64,000 nt of DNA from SYFT01 sp964471115 (lineage in GTDB: Bacteria; Acidobacteriota; Vicinamibacteria; Vicinamibacterales; SCN-69-37). The notes below the pieces were generated by a model. It ran no database searches. It saw only the letters and a program-made list of their open reading frames with translations, and was not told the DNA's origin. Positions 1 to 8,002 of the stretch are shown in pieces (position 1 is the first letter of the stretch; each line of letters starts with the position of its first letter). A program made the translations under genes and the position numbers. The stretch spans positions 1 to 64,000 of the forward strand of contig CAYYFE010000020.1 in assembly GCA_964471115.1 (NCBI GenBank). The letters run 5' to 3'.

Positions 1-96
1 CGACAGGTCGGAGTACACGATCGTTGAGAGCAGATCATAGAGCGGCGCGAGGCTGACAATCCCGGCATCGTAGAGCAGGCTGAAGTTCTTCCCTTG
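1..96 (-). pseudogene. HipA-like kinase fragment, broken at a junction
   Basis: Read on the minus strand, this stretch encodes GKNFSLLYDAGIVSLAPLYD followed by LLSTIVYSDLS. This closely matches the part of HipA-type serine/threonine kinases that follows the N-A-D-A-H-G-K-N catalytic loop. The gene would run off the left edge towards its C-terminus. Upstream, at about base 96, the similarity ends inside the catalytic loop: the N, D and H of the motif are gone, and the sequence becomes the coding start of an S41 peptidase on the other strand. It is therefore a fragment lacking its N-terminal part. Family assignment is from motif memory. Whether the break is biological or an assembly join cannot be told from the sequence. 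Confidence 0.5.
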
Positions 97-1245
97 GGCG
101 CCGAACCCTCCGCCGAGGCGTTCGCGCGTGCGGTCAACGACCGGCTACGCAGCGTGTCGCCCGACGGCCATCTCCACGTCCTGCCGTCGAAACACCCCCG
201 TGCCGTCGACGTGCACCGCGGACGGCTGGGCATTGCCGGCACGGCCGACGGCGCGCGTGAGCGTGACACCCGCGAACGCCGCGCCAATCACTTCTTCTCC
301 GGCGTGCAGATTCTCGAGAGCAACGTCGCGGTCATCGCTCTCGATCAGTTCCCGGGGATGACCGCCGCGGCGCGCAGAACCGCCGAGGCCGTGATGGCCA
401 TGGTGGCGCACGCCGACGCGGTCATCATCGACCTGCGCGGCAACCCGGGTGGCTCGGACGGGATGAACCAGTTCATCTCGAGCCACTTTCTGCCCGAAGC
501 GCCCGTGGTGATCACCGCTCGTGAGTATCGCGAGGGCGACGGACAACGACGAACCGACTACCCGAACGATCCCGCACGTGGTGGTGGCCGGTTGTCTCAG
601 GTGCCGCTGTTCGTTCTCGTGGACGCCGCGACGGGCTCGGCCGCCGAGAACATGTCGTTCAGCCTCCAGGGTCTCGGGCGAGCGGTCATCGTCGGCGAGA
701 CGACGACGGGGGCCGCCCACTCGAGTCAGTTTCATCCCTTGCCGCATGGCTTTGCCGTTCAGGTGCCGGTGGCGCGTTCGTTCAACCCGCGGACCGGGAA
801 AGACTGGGAAGGCGTCGGCGTCGTCCCCGACGTGCCTGCCGACTCGGTTGACGCGCTGCGGACAGCGCACCGGCTCGCGCTCGATCGCCTCGCCGAGGCC
901 GCCTCGTCCGACGACGAACGACGCGCCCTTGGTGATGTGCGCGCCCGTCTGACCGCGCCTGCCGGGCCGCCGGCAGTCGACCTGCCGGCGTATGCCGGTG
1001 ACTATGGGGAGCGGTACCGTGTGGCCTTTGACGAAGCCCGGGGGTATATGACGATCGCGCGCACGGAGCGACCTCGTGCGCTCGCGCCGCTCCGGTACCT
1101 GGGTGACGATCGATGGGCGATCGGCGACCGCAGTCGCGCACAGGTGCGATTCGAGCGGGATGCCGACGGCGCGGTCACGGGTCTCCGTGTGCGAGAGACC
1201 GCCACGGGATCCTGGGACACGACGATTCATTCGCGGCACAGGTAG
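94..1245 (+). CDS. S41 family peptidase, N-terminally truncated
   Basis: The product resembles C-terminal-processing or tricorn-like S41 serine peptidases. The central sheet motif DAVIIDLRGNPGG lies near residues 110-122, and the nucleophile is Ser182 in TGSAAENMSF. The family's IVGETTTGAAH segment follows. The C-terminal 90 residues resemble the small lipocalin-like tail of secreted members. The TTG start is arbitrary: homology begins at PSAEAFARAVNDRLRS, which in relatives lies well inside the protein after a signal peptide and an N-terminal helical domain. Both are missing, and a stop codon lies at bases 25-27. The 5' end is joined to a HipA fragment at about base 96. Probably non-functional as it stands, or an assembly artefact; family confidence is high. 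Confidence 0.7.
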   Translation: MGAEPSAEAFARAVNDRLRSVSPDGHLHVLPSKHPRAVDVHRGRLGIAGTADGARERDTRERRANHFFSGVQILESNVAVIALDQFPGMTAAARRTAEAVMAMVAHADAVIIDLRGNPGGSDGMNQFISSHFLPEAPVVITAREYREGDGQRRTDYPNDPARGGGRLSQVPLFVLVDAATGSAAENMSFSLQGLGRAVIVGETTTGAAHSSQFHPLPHGFAVQVPVARSFNPRTGKDWEGVGVVPDVPADSVDALRTAHRLALDRLAEAASSDDERRALGDVRARLTAPAGPPAVDLPAYAGDYGERYRVAFDEARGYMTIARTERPRALAPLRYLGDDRWAIGDRSRAQVRFERDADGAVTGLRVRETATGSWDTTIHSRHR

Positions 1246-1330
1246 CCGCACGCGCCTCTCCGGCGGGCGCCGCCATCACAGCCTCCGGCCCGATCCCCCC
1301 ACGGACGTCCGGCAGGCGCCTCATCGTCTG

Positions 1331-1741
1331 TCATCGTCCGGACTTCCGAATGACGAGCCGCAGCCCCGACCACACGTCAGTCACGGCGCACACCTTCACA
1401 TCCACGAGCCCCAGGGGCAGCGCGATGTCGCGCACGACGTCCTCGGTGATGTCGGTCGGCACCTTGGAGGCCTTCTTCGGCCACGACACCCAGATGGCCG
1501 CCGTGGGTGCGATGGCCCGGCGCAGTCGCTCGAGATGCAGGCGGAGCTTCGAGGCCCGGACGGCAAACACGTGCACGAGGCTCACGTCGGGCGTGAGCGA
1601 CGTCAGGAACACCACGCCCTCGGGAAGATCGCCGACCCACTGAGGGTATTCCGGCGGGGCCTCCAGCAGCAGGGCGCGAGTCCCCGCCTTGAACCCGAGC
1701 TTCCGATGGAGCGGCGTTCCCGAATAACCTGCAGTCGCCAT
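1331..1741 (-). CDS. DUF3052-like protein
   Basis: This 136-residue protein begins MATAGYSGTPLHRKLGFKAG, the typical opening of DUF3052 proteins (YSGTPL..KLG.K.G). A longer frame reaches 1816, but conservation starts at the chosen ATG. The body continues with LPEGVVFLTS, then a stretch predicting alternating strands and helices ending in IWVSWPKK, as in relatives. No catalytic motif is recognised and the family's function is unknown. It stands alone on the minus strand; the dispersed repeat copy at 1871-1954 lies just upstream. Confidence 0.75.
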   Translation of the reverse strand: MATAGYSGTPLHRKLGFKAGTRALLLEAPPEYPQWVGDLPEGVVFLTSLTPDVSLVHVFAVRASKLRLHLERLRRAIAPTAAIWVSWPKKASKVPTDITEDVVRDIALPLGLVDVKVCAVTDVWSGLRLVIRKSGR

Positions 1742-1870
1742 GCCGCGTCGCAGCTTACACCGCCACGTGGCGAAATGCTGCCGGATGGCCACGCTGGTCG
1801 GCGACGTGGCGGTCATCCTCGCTGCTGCTGACCACCGAAGCGATGGTGGCCGACATTCCCGAGCCGAAGA

Positions 1871-1954
1871 CCGGTGACAGGTCGCAGGTAACAGGTCTCA
1901 GGGAACAGGTACGGAGGGGCCCGGTGGCGTCAACTGCCGGGCCCGTCTTCTTGG
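1871..1954. repeat. Dispersed 84-bp repeat, copy A
   Basis: The stretch starts with three imperfect 14-bp units (ACAGGTCGCAGGTA, ACAGGTCTCAGGGA, ACAGGTACGGAGGG). It ends in a perfect 8-bp inverted repeat, GGGCCCGG at 1917-1924 and CCGGGCCC at 1937-1944, followed by GTCTTCTT. A second copy lies at 5620-5704. Position by position the two agree without gaps until the last few bases. It lies between the end of the flavin oxidoreductase gene and the start of the DUF3052 gene, and could act as a transcription stop or a mobile intergenic element of the REP/MITE kind. Confidence 0.7.
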
Positions 1955-1962
1955 TGCGCACC

Positions 1963-3405
1963 CTAGCTGCGCTTGAACGTCCGGCCGAGCGCGGCCTTGG
2001 CCGCGAAGTAACCCGCCATGCCGTGCACGCCGACGCCCGGTGGCGTCGACGAGGAACACAGATACACGTCGGGGATCGGGGTGACGTAGGGAGAGAGACT
2101 CGCGACGGGCCGCATCAACACCTGACGCAGGTCGCCCGCGCCGCCGGCGATGTCGCCGCCGATCAGATTCGCGTTGCGCCGCTGCATGCCGGCCGGATCG
2201 AGGGCGTGCCGCTCGATGATGCAGTCGCGGAAGCCCGGCGCGAAGCGCTCGATCTGGGCCTCGATGCGCGCGGTCATGTCGGCGGTCGAGCCGTGCGGGA
2301 CGTGGCAGTACGCCCACAGGGTCTGCCGCCCCGCCGGCGCGCGCGTCGGGTCCCACAGGCTCGGCTGCACCAGCAGCACGTACGGGCGATCGTGCACGCG
2401 GCCGGTCCACGCGGCGTGCTCCGAGTCCGCGATCTCCTCGAACGTACCGCCCAGATGCACGGTGCCCGCGCGGCGGCAGCCGTCAGCACGCCAGGGCACC
2501 GGCCGGCTCAGCGCCCAGTCCATCTTGAACACGCCGGGGCCGTGCCGAAAACGCGCGAGCCGGCGCGCATAACCGCGCGGGACACGTGCGCCGGCCAGCG
2601 CGAGAAGCTGCCGCGGCGAGACGTCGCACAACACCGCGCCCGCAGGCGGCAGGTCGTCGAGCGACGCGACCGGCGCGCCCGTCACAACCTCGCCGCCAAG
2701 CTGGGACAGGTACGACACCATCGCCGCGGCCAGGCGTTGCGATCCCCCACGTGCGACGGGCCAGCCGTAGGCGTGGGCCGCCAGACCCAGGCCCAGCGTG
2801 TAGCCCGCCGTGCCGAGAGAGTCGAGCGGCACCACGGCGTGCGCCGCCACACCGGCCAGCATCGCCCGCGTGCGCGCGTCGCCGAAGCGCCGCGCGAGTC
2901 CCTGCGCCGATCGCACGGCGGTCGGCCCGATCCGCGCCATCACCCACGGGTGCCTGCGGCCGGGCGGCGCGAGCAGGGCCTCCATCACGCGATCGGCGTC
3001 CTCCACCAGCGGTGCGAACAACGCGCGATAGGCGCGTCCGTCGGCCGGCACCAACCCGCGGGCCGTGGCGTCCACCGAGCGCTCGATGACCACGGCGGTT
3101 CCATCATCGAGCGGGTGCGCACACGGCGCCTCGGCGTGCACGGGCTCGAAGCCGTACGCCGCCAACGGAAGCGTCTTCAGGAACGGCGACGCCAGCGCGA
3201 GGGCATGCACGGTGGCGCACACGTCATTGATGAAGCCGGGGCCCGTGAGAGGCGCAGACCGCAGTCCCCCGCCGGGCTCGTCCTGCGCTTCGTATACACG
3301 CACGGACAGCCCGGCCTCCGCGAGCACGATCGCCGCAGCCAACCCGTTGGGCCCCGAGCCGACCACGATCGCGTCAAGCGCGGACGCGCCGGCCGGCCGC
3401 GTCAT
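1963..3405 (-). CDS. Phytoene-dehydrogenase-like NAD(P)/FAD oxidoreductase
   Basis: This 480-residue flavoprotein has a dinucleotide-binding fold at its N-terminus (AIVVGSGPNGLAAAIVLAEA, residues 13-32) followed by the EAQDEPGGGLRS segment characteristic of carotenoid desaturase and phytoene-dehydrogenase relatives. The C-terminal YLCSSSTPPGVGVHGMAGYF is the second FAD-contacting motif of this group. Proteins of this type oxidise or isomerise lipophilic substrates, but the substrate cannot be inferred. No phytoene synthase is nearby, so carotenoid synthesis is not supported. Its ATG overlaps the stop of the upstream DoxX-like gene by four bases (ATGA), so the two are probably cotranscribed. 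Confidence 0.85.
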   Translation of the reverse strand: MTRPAGASALDAIVVGSGPNGLAAAIVLAEAGLSVRVYEAQDEPGGGLRSAPLTGPGFINDVCATVHALALASPFLKTLPLAAYGFEPVHAEAPCAHPLDDGTAVVIERSVDATARGLVPADGRAYRALFAPLVEDADRVMEALLAPPGRRHPWVMARIGPTAVRSAQGLARRFGDARTRAMLAGVAAHAVVPLDSLGTAGYTLGLGLAAHAYGWPVARGGSQRLAAAMVSYLSQLGGEVVTGAPVASLDDLPPAGAVLCDVSPRQLLALAGARVPRGYARRLARFRHGPGVFKMDWALSRPVPWRADGCRRAGTVHLGGTFEEIADSEHAAWTGRVHDRPYVLLVQPSLWDPTRAPAGRQTLWAYCHVPHGSTADMTARIEAQIERFAPGFRDCIIERHALDPAGMQRRNANLIGGDIAGGAGDLRQVLMRPVASLSPYVTPIPDVYLCSSSTPPGVGVHGMAGYFAAKAALGRTFKRS

Positions 3406-4778
3406 CGGTTGAACGGAAAGTCCTGGATCCAGCGGAACCGGTTGTTGAGCATCTGGAGCTGCTCGTGGGGGAAGCGCCGCGTCTCCAGCCGCATCGCGCG
3501 TCCGTCGAGCGTACCCTGGGCGATGAGCCGATCCGGCGTGGGCTGCTCGAACGTGAACGTCCCTATCTCAGCCGCCTGCGGTCCGGCGCCGCGCGTGAAG
3601 GTCATCGTCTTCGCCTCGGCATCCACGCGCACGGCGATGGACTGGAACGTGTCGTTCATGCGCTGGAACGACACCGCGGTCGACGATTGAATGACCATGC
3701 GGCGCCAGCGGTCGTAGTCGGTGACCAGGGGCGCGCGCTCGACGCCGTCGATCTCCATCCGCTCGATGTCCCAAATCCCGTACAGCGGCGGCTTCGGGGC
3801 GCCTGCGCCAAACGTGGCGTAGCTCTGCATGGTGCCCTGGTAGCTGCTGAAGATCAGCCACGCGCCGAAGACGACCTGCAACGCCGCCAGTCCGCGCCGC
3901 AGCCAGACGCGCCGCGCGAGCGGCGGTTCCGGCGCGTCCTCGACACCGCGGCGCAACACCATCACGCGGAACAGACGCCGCACGTCCGGCGCCAGCAGCA
4001 CGAGCGACAGGATCATCAAGTGCAGCGAGAACAGCTTCACGGGCACGTCGTACATCATGTTCAGCGCGAAAATCTGCGTGGACGTGATGAACGACAACAG
4101 GGCGCCCACCGTGGTCAGCCCGGGAATGAACAGCAACACGGCGCAGGTCAACTCCATGACGCCCGTGAACGTCTCGTAGGCCGGCGACGCGCCAATCTTC
4201 GACCACATCACGCCCATCAACGAGAAGTTGCCGTAGGGCGTGAGCAGGCGCGTGAGCCCCGGGAACGGCATCTGCAGCGGAATGAACTTCACCATCCCGT
4301 ACGACAACATCGTCGTGCCGAGACCAAACCGGAACCACAGGCGGAACCACTTCTGCGCGCCTGGATGCGCCTCACGGCGCCGGGCGATGACCGACCACAC
4401 CACCGTTCCCACGGCTGAGACGATGCCGATCAGGACGATCAAGGTGAGGTCGAACGGCTTGTCGCCGCTGCCGCTCCGTGTGACGAGCGGTGACGAGAAG
4501 CCCAGCACAGTGGTCGCGAGCCACGTCACGGCTGTCTGCACCGTCCAGCTCGAAGCGGGCAACGTGACGCTGCCGGCCGGCAGCAGCGCCACCAGCGGGC
4601 CCACGATGCCGCCGAACATCTGTGTCAGCAGGATGTACAGCGCAAAGTAGATGCACGTGAATCTGAACGCGATGCGGGTGAGGACACTCCACCGCGCGTG
4701 AGGCGCCTGGAACGCCGTGGGAGCCACACCGGTGGGCGACTGTGCGGAATCGGTCACGGACTCGGGAACGGTGCTCAT
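3402..4778 (-). CDS. DoxX-like multi-pass membrane protein
   Basis: A 458-residue integral membrane protein with about seven hydrophobic segments. The region around GMVKFIPLQMPFP and VMELTCAVLLFIPG resembles DoxX/DoxD-type proteins. A long soluble C-terminal part (after about residue 320) carries a DIERMEIDGVERAPLV segment and probably lies outside the membrane. The start at MSTVPESV was preferred over an in-frame ATG 69 bases upstream because the extra residues look non-coding. A TACACT hexamer lies about 25 bases upstream of this start. It overlaps the downstream oxidoreductase by four bases, suggesting a two-gene redox unit in the membrane. Exact function unknown. Confidence 0.75.
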   Translation of the reverse strand: MSTVPESVTDSAQSPTGVAPTAFQAPHARWSVLTRIAFRFTCIYFALYILLTQMFGGIVGPLVALLPAGSVTLPASSWTVQTAVTWLATTVLGFSSPLVTRSGSGDKPFDLTLIVLIGIVSAVGTVVWSVIARRREAHPGAQKWFRLWFRFGLGTTMLSYGMVKFIPLQMPFPGLTRLLTPYGNFSLMGVMWSKIGASPAYETFTGVMELTCAVLLFIPGLTTVGALLSFITSTQIFALNMMYDVPVKLFSLHLMILSLVLLAPDVRRLFRVMVLRRGVEDAPEPPLARRVWLRRGLAALQVVFGAWLIFSSYQGTMQSYATFGAGAPKPPLYGIWDIERMEIDGVERAPLVTDYDRWRRMVIQSSTAVSFQRMNDTFQSIAVRVDAEAKTMTFTRGAGPQAAEIGTFTFEQPTPDRLIAQGTLDGRAMRLETRRFPHEQLQMLNNRFRWIQDFPFNR

Positions 4779-4850
4779 CAAGAGTGCTCGGGCGGTTTGG
4801 CGCAGTGTAGTCGAGCGTGTGTCGCAGCGCCAGCCGTTCACGAGCACACG

Positions 4851-4949
4851 TCAGTGGCGCCAGAGCGCGACCGCCAGGATCACGAGGAACTCCATGTGGC
4901 AGAAGGGAGAGGCGGCCATCAGTCCGACGGCCAGCAGCCGGTGCGTCAT
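4851..4949 (-). CDS. Possible 32-aa membrane peptide or gene remnant
   Basis: The frame reads MTHRLLAVGLMAASPFCHME, then FLVILAVALWRH, ending in TGA: a hydrophobic helix with a charged tail. The frame stays open upstream with a basic stretch, so this could be the C-terminal end of a decayed membrane-protein gene rather than a complete small gene. I do not recognise the family. Confidence 0.25.
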   Translation of the reverse strand: MTHRLLAVGLMAASPFCHMEFLVILAVALWRH

Positions 4950-5021
4950 GATGGCGGGCCGCCGCTTACGAGGACGCGCGATCCGGCTCGGGCGAGACCA
5001 CCGACCGGAAAGCCGAGCCCG

Positions 5022-5453
5022 TCACCGCGCGGCGTGGTAGACCTTGTTGGCAATCTTCCACTCGCCGTTGACCTTGAGCAGCACAAAATAGTCCGTGAAC
5101 GTGGTGGCGCCGTGGACCAGCGTCGCCCTGGCCATCGCCGCCGTCCCGACGATGTCCACCCGGTCGATTGTGCGTTTTCTCTGGGCTTCGTCGGCTGCCG
5201 GCTGGCCCTTGAAATTCGCCACGTACTGGTCGACGGTCCACGAGGTAAAGGCGCCGTTGCGGTTCCCCTCGATGTGCGCGGTCGGCAGGAACGCCTTGCG
5301 CATCTCGTCGGCGAGCGCGGTCGAGTGGCCTTTGAAGTACTGCTCGATGACCGCGCGAACGGCCTTGTCATCCGGGCTCTGAGCGTCAGCCACGGCCCCG
5401 CTCACGGCGGCTGCCAGTACAGCCGCGCCAATCGCCTGCCAGACAATCTTCAT
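5022..5453 (-). CDS. Secreted SnoaL/NTF2-like (lumazine-binding-type) protein
   Basis: The start MKIVWQAIGAAVLAAAVSGA is preceded by GGGAGG, a strong ribosome-binding site seven bases upstream, and was chosen over a longer frame reaching 5486. The first 23 residues form a signal peptide with a likely cut after AVADA. The mature 120 residues fit the NTF2-like fold: an N-terminal helix (DDKAVRAVIEQYFKGHSTAL), then strands ending in YFVLLKVNGEWKIANKVYH, the classic end of this family. Such proteins bind or convert small molecules or serve as periplasmic binding folds; no specific reaction can be named. Confidence 0.8.
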   Translation of the reverse strand: MKIVWQAIGAAVLAAAVSGAVADAQSPDDKAVRAVIEQYFKGHSTALADEMRKAFLPTAHIEGNRNGAFTSWTVDQYVANFKGQPAADEAQRKRTIDRVDIVGTAAMARATLVHGATTFTDYFVLLKVNGEWKIANKVYHAAR

Positions 5454-5486
5454 GTCATTGCCTCCCTGTCCCCTGATCCTAAGCAA

Positions 5487-5758
5487 TCACGCCGTTCGAA
5501 GGCGGACGAGACGTTAGCCGGGTTCATGGACGTCAGACGGCCAGGCAGTCACATCCTCAGAAGACCGAAGCCCCCGTGGGCGGCGGGCCTGGCAGCGGCA
5601 TGGGCGGGATGTACTGGGACCGGTTCCAGGTCGCAGGGAACAGGTCTCAGGGAACAGGTACGGAGGGGCCCGGTGTCGTCAGCAGCCGAGCCCGTTCTTC
5701 TTGTGGGCCGTCGCCGATGGTCCGCTTTACGTGGGTCTTTGCCCGAACATCACGGGCC
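5487..5758. other. Non-coding stretch carrying repeat copy B
   Basis: No convincing gene is present between the NTF2-like gene and the small frame at 5759. The only clear structure is the repeat copy at 5620-5704; the rest shows no conserved coding signal. Confidence 0.5.
5620..5704. repeat. Dispersed 84-bp repeat, copy B
   Basis: This is the second copy of the element at 1871-1954. It has the same three 14-bp-like units and the same inverted repeat (GGGCCCGG at 5666-5673 and CCGAGCCC at 5686-5693, one mismatch), followed by GTTCTTCTTG. Copy and partner lie in the same orientation, 3.7 kb apart. Confidence 0.7.
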
Positions 5759-5965
5759 CTATCCGACGCTGGCGTGCCGGGGTCCTTTGTTGTCGCCATG
5801 CGTTGACCATAAGCCGCCGCGCCGGCTCGCTGCTCTCCCACCCACGATCGGCATGACCACCAGTGCCACCGTAAACAGCGCGTGACACCAGATCGGCACA
5901 AGCGACCAGGACATCATCGCCTTCATCAGGCCCATCACCAGCAGGACCAGCAACGACACCGACAA
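5759..5965 (-). CDS. Possible small membrane protein
   Basis: An open frame starting at TTG (or at a GTG two codons on) encodes about 68 residues with two hydrophobic stretches (SLLVLLVMGLMKAMM and CHALFTVALVVMPIVGG) and a polar tail. It starts 30 bases after the stop of the membrane gene at 5995-6693 and on the same strand, so it may be the second gene of that unit or the relic of a larger one. No family is recognised, and codon use is less GC-biased than in the neighbours. Confidence 0.3.
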   Translation of the reverse strand: MSVSLLVLLVMGLMKAMMSWSLVPIWCHALFTVALVVMPIVGGRAASRRGGLWSTHGDNKGPRHASVG

Positions 5966-5994
5966 GGATTCGCATCGTCAGACCACCTGGCCCG

Positions 5995-6693
5995 CTACAG
6001 CAATATCCGCAGGACCACATTGGTGAACGCCGCCCACTGGGATGTTAACGCCAGTGGCTCGCTCCAGACACGAAAGGCAAACGCCGCCAGGCCGAGGAGG
6101 TACACGGGATGGATGCGGCGGGTGTGGCGCCAGTCGAACCCCACGGCCACCAGCATCGGCGACGACCAGAGCAGAAACATGCAGATCAGACCGAGTGGTG
6201 GGGCCGGCATGAACCACATGCGCGCCGACGCCGCGACGAGCAACGCCGTGGCGGCGACGGTCATGAGCTTCTTGTGGATGTCCGGCCGCCGCCTGAACCA
6301 GACGGCTGCGCCAAAAAAGCTCGCAAAAATGAGCATGTCGACCGAGATCACGTACAGCAGGCCTTCGGCGTGCCCGCCGCGCGGAAGGGCGGCGGCTCGC
6401 AGCACGCCCGTGGTGAGGCCGAGAACAATGAGCCCGACGCCGTAGGCAATACCGATGCGGCCGAACCGCACATGCCATCGCAGTCGTCCCGTCGCGGCAA
6501 ACACCGCCTGCGCGGCGAATACGGCGAGCCACCCCGTGAACACCACCGCGTGCAGATGGATGAGTGGACTTTGCACGAGCGTACGCCGGGTCAGCGGGCC
6601 GTAGTACGTCGGCCAGAATCCCACGATCGCCATCAACGCCATCACCCCACTCAACCAGATGTAGAGCGGCGTGGCATTGGTGCGTCTGCTCAT
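5995..6693 (-). CDS. Seven-helix membrane protein (DUF2306-like)
   Basis: The 232-residue product starting MSRRTNATPLYIWLSG has about seven hydrophobic segments. The second carries LIHLHAVVFTGWLAVFAAQA and the third the RWHVRFGRIG pattern. This histidine-bearing arrangement (H..VF.GW...Q, then WH..FGR.G) is typical of haem-associated or DUF2306-like integral membrane proteins of unknown role. A longer frame to 6726 exists, but the extra 11 residues look non-conserved. The assignment rests on pattern only. Confidence 0.6.
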   Translation of the reverse strand: MSRRTNATPLYIWLSGVMALMAIVGFWPTYYGPLTRRTLVQSPLIHLHAVVFTGWLAVFAAQAVFAATGRLRWHVRFGRIGIAYGVGLIVLGLTTGVLRAAALPRGGHAEGLLYVISVDMLIFASFFGAAVWFRRRPDIHKKLMTVAATALLVAASARMWFMPAPPLGLICMFLLWSSPMLVAVGFDWRHTRRIHPVYLLGLAAFAFRVWSEPLALTSQWAAFTNVVLRILL

Positions 6694-6793
6694 GCGGCGC
6701 GCTGCGAAGTCATCGCCCCCCCCCACCCTGGACCACTGGAAACTCGTGATCGCCGTGCGTGGCCACGACCGTGCCGCCCGCAGCCTCGAGACG

Positions 6794-7195
6794 CTATCGG
6801 GCGCCGTTCAACCCACGCTCGCGGCGGGTGGCGATCCACGTCGCGGCCAACGCCGCGCCGGCGATCGCCGAAATGACCACCGACCAGCCGATGCGCGGGA
6901 ACGTCAGCGCCATGGCTGCCGCCACCACCATCAGACCCGCGCCCCCGACGCCGGCCACGCGCAACCGGCTGTAGTTGATCACGTCCGAATGTGAGTCCTG
7001 GAACGGGTCAGGCCGTGTGAGTGACGCCCCAAGGCCTCGCCGCCCACTCACAATCAGCACCAGCGCGGCCAGGACGCCGCCGGTGACCGGAATCGCGAGT
7101 ATCCACCCGAGATCACGATCGGCCAGCGCGGCTACCACGAGCGCCACGACCAGGACCCAACCGCCGACCTGTCTGACACGCGCGGACCATCGCAT
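6794..7195 (-). CDS. Small four-helix membrane protein
   Basis: A 133-residue hypothetical protein with four predicted transmembrane helices in two pairs, separated by a polar loop (RPDPFQDSHSDVINYSRLR). The ATG is preceded by GGGGAGGG, a good ribosome-binding site, which supports the start. A TAGACT hexamer lies further upstream. No family is recognised. It is transcribed alone or ahead of the membrane gene at 5995-6693. Confidence 0.6.
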   Translation of the reverse strand: MRWSARVRQVGGWVLVVALVVAALADRDLGWILAIPVTGGVLAALVLIVSGRRGLGASLTRPDPFQDSHSDVINYSRLRVAGVGGAGLMVVAAAMALTFPRIGWSVVISAIAGAALAATWIATRRERGLNGAR

Positions 7196-7258
7196 GGTGC
7201 CCTCCCCAATTGAGTTCGTGTGTGACGGTAGTCTAGCACTCCGCTTGAACTGTTGACG

Positions 7259-8002
7259 TCACCGGGCTTCCCCCGGCGCGAGCGCGCGGACCGTCGCCCG
7301 TTGAATGACATCGAGCCTGGGATACACACGCGCAAAGAACGCGGCGCCCTCGGCGAATGCGGGATCTTGCCTGCCGGCGCGGATCCCGCCCAGCCCTTCC
7401 CCATACTCCGCATAAAACCGATCGGCCACGTCGAGGCCCTCGGTGACACGCCCGAACGGTACGAAGGGTTCGTTGTCGTGTGTGTCGCGGTTGTCGCGCA
7501 GGTTGATGAACACCTGGGTGGTCCGCCCGTTGGGGACGGCAAACGCAAACGCGACGGTGCCGCGCACATTGCTCTGCTGGAACGGATCGTCGGGGATGGT
7601 CCGGCCGCGCCAGGCCTGGGCCACCACCGGGTCGGCGGGAATCCCGAACTGCGCCCACGTCTTCGGACGAATCCGGAAGACCGGCGCTCCGTCATAGAAC
7701 CCGTGCCGCGCGAGGGCCACGAAGCGATCCGCGCCGTGAGGCGCCCACGCGCGCACGACTCCGATCACGACGACCCCGGCGGTGGTCTCCAGGCGCACGT
7801 GTGACCGCGCGGGCGCCGGTTGCGCGAACACCGGGTCGTCGGGATGACGCAGTCGACTGCCCTCCTGCGCCGGCAGCGCAACCACAGCCACGACGACGGC
7901 AATGCAGAGTGGCCACCACGTCCCGGCGGCGTTCCGTGTGGCACAATCCCGATCGTCGACCTCGCGACGTACGCGCCGGTCGTTTCTTCTCGGAGCAGGC
8001 AT
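7259..8002 (-). CDS. Secreted cyclophilin-type peptidyl-prolyl isomerase
   Basis: The mature part matches cyclophilins: an opening VRLETTAGVVVIGVVRAWAP, then DRFVALARHGFYDGAPVFRI, then the GTVAFAFAVPNGRTTQVFIN segment equivalent to the active-site and cyclosporin-binding strands, and finally VPFGRVTEGLDVADRFYAEYG. The catalytic arginine equivalent is in VFRIRPKTWAQFG. A hydrophobic segment (PLCIAVVVAVVALPA) after a basic leader indicates export, so it probably acts on proteins in the periplasm. The start is uncertain: the nearest ATG at 8002 shares a CATG with the divergent gene's start at 8001. A longer frame to 8101 is less likely. Confidence 0.8.
   Translation of the reverse strand: MPAPRRNDRRVRREVDDRDCATRNAAGTWWPLCIAVVVAVVALPAQEGSRLRHPDDPVFAQPAPARSHVRLETTAGVVVIGVVRAWAPHGADRFVALARHGFYDGAPVFRIRPKTWAQFGIPADPVVAQAWRGRTIPDDPFQQSNVRGTVAFAFAVPNGRTTQVFINLRDNRDTHDNEPFVPFGRVTEGLDVADRFYAEYGEGLGGIRAGRQDPAFAEGAAFFARVYPRLDVIQRATVRALAPGEAR

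Noticed and set aside
1963..4778. A carotenoid-synthesis locus.
   Set aside because: The oxidoreductase is phytoene-dehydrogenase-like, but there is no phytoene synthase or cyclase nearby, and the neighbour is a DoxX-like protein.
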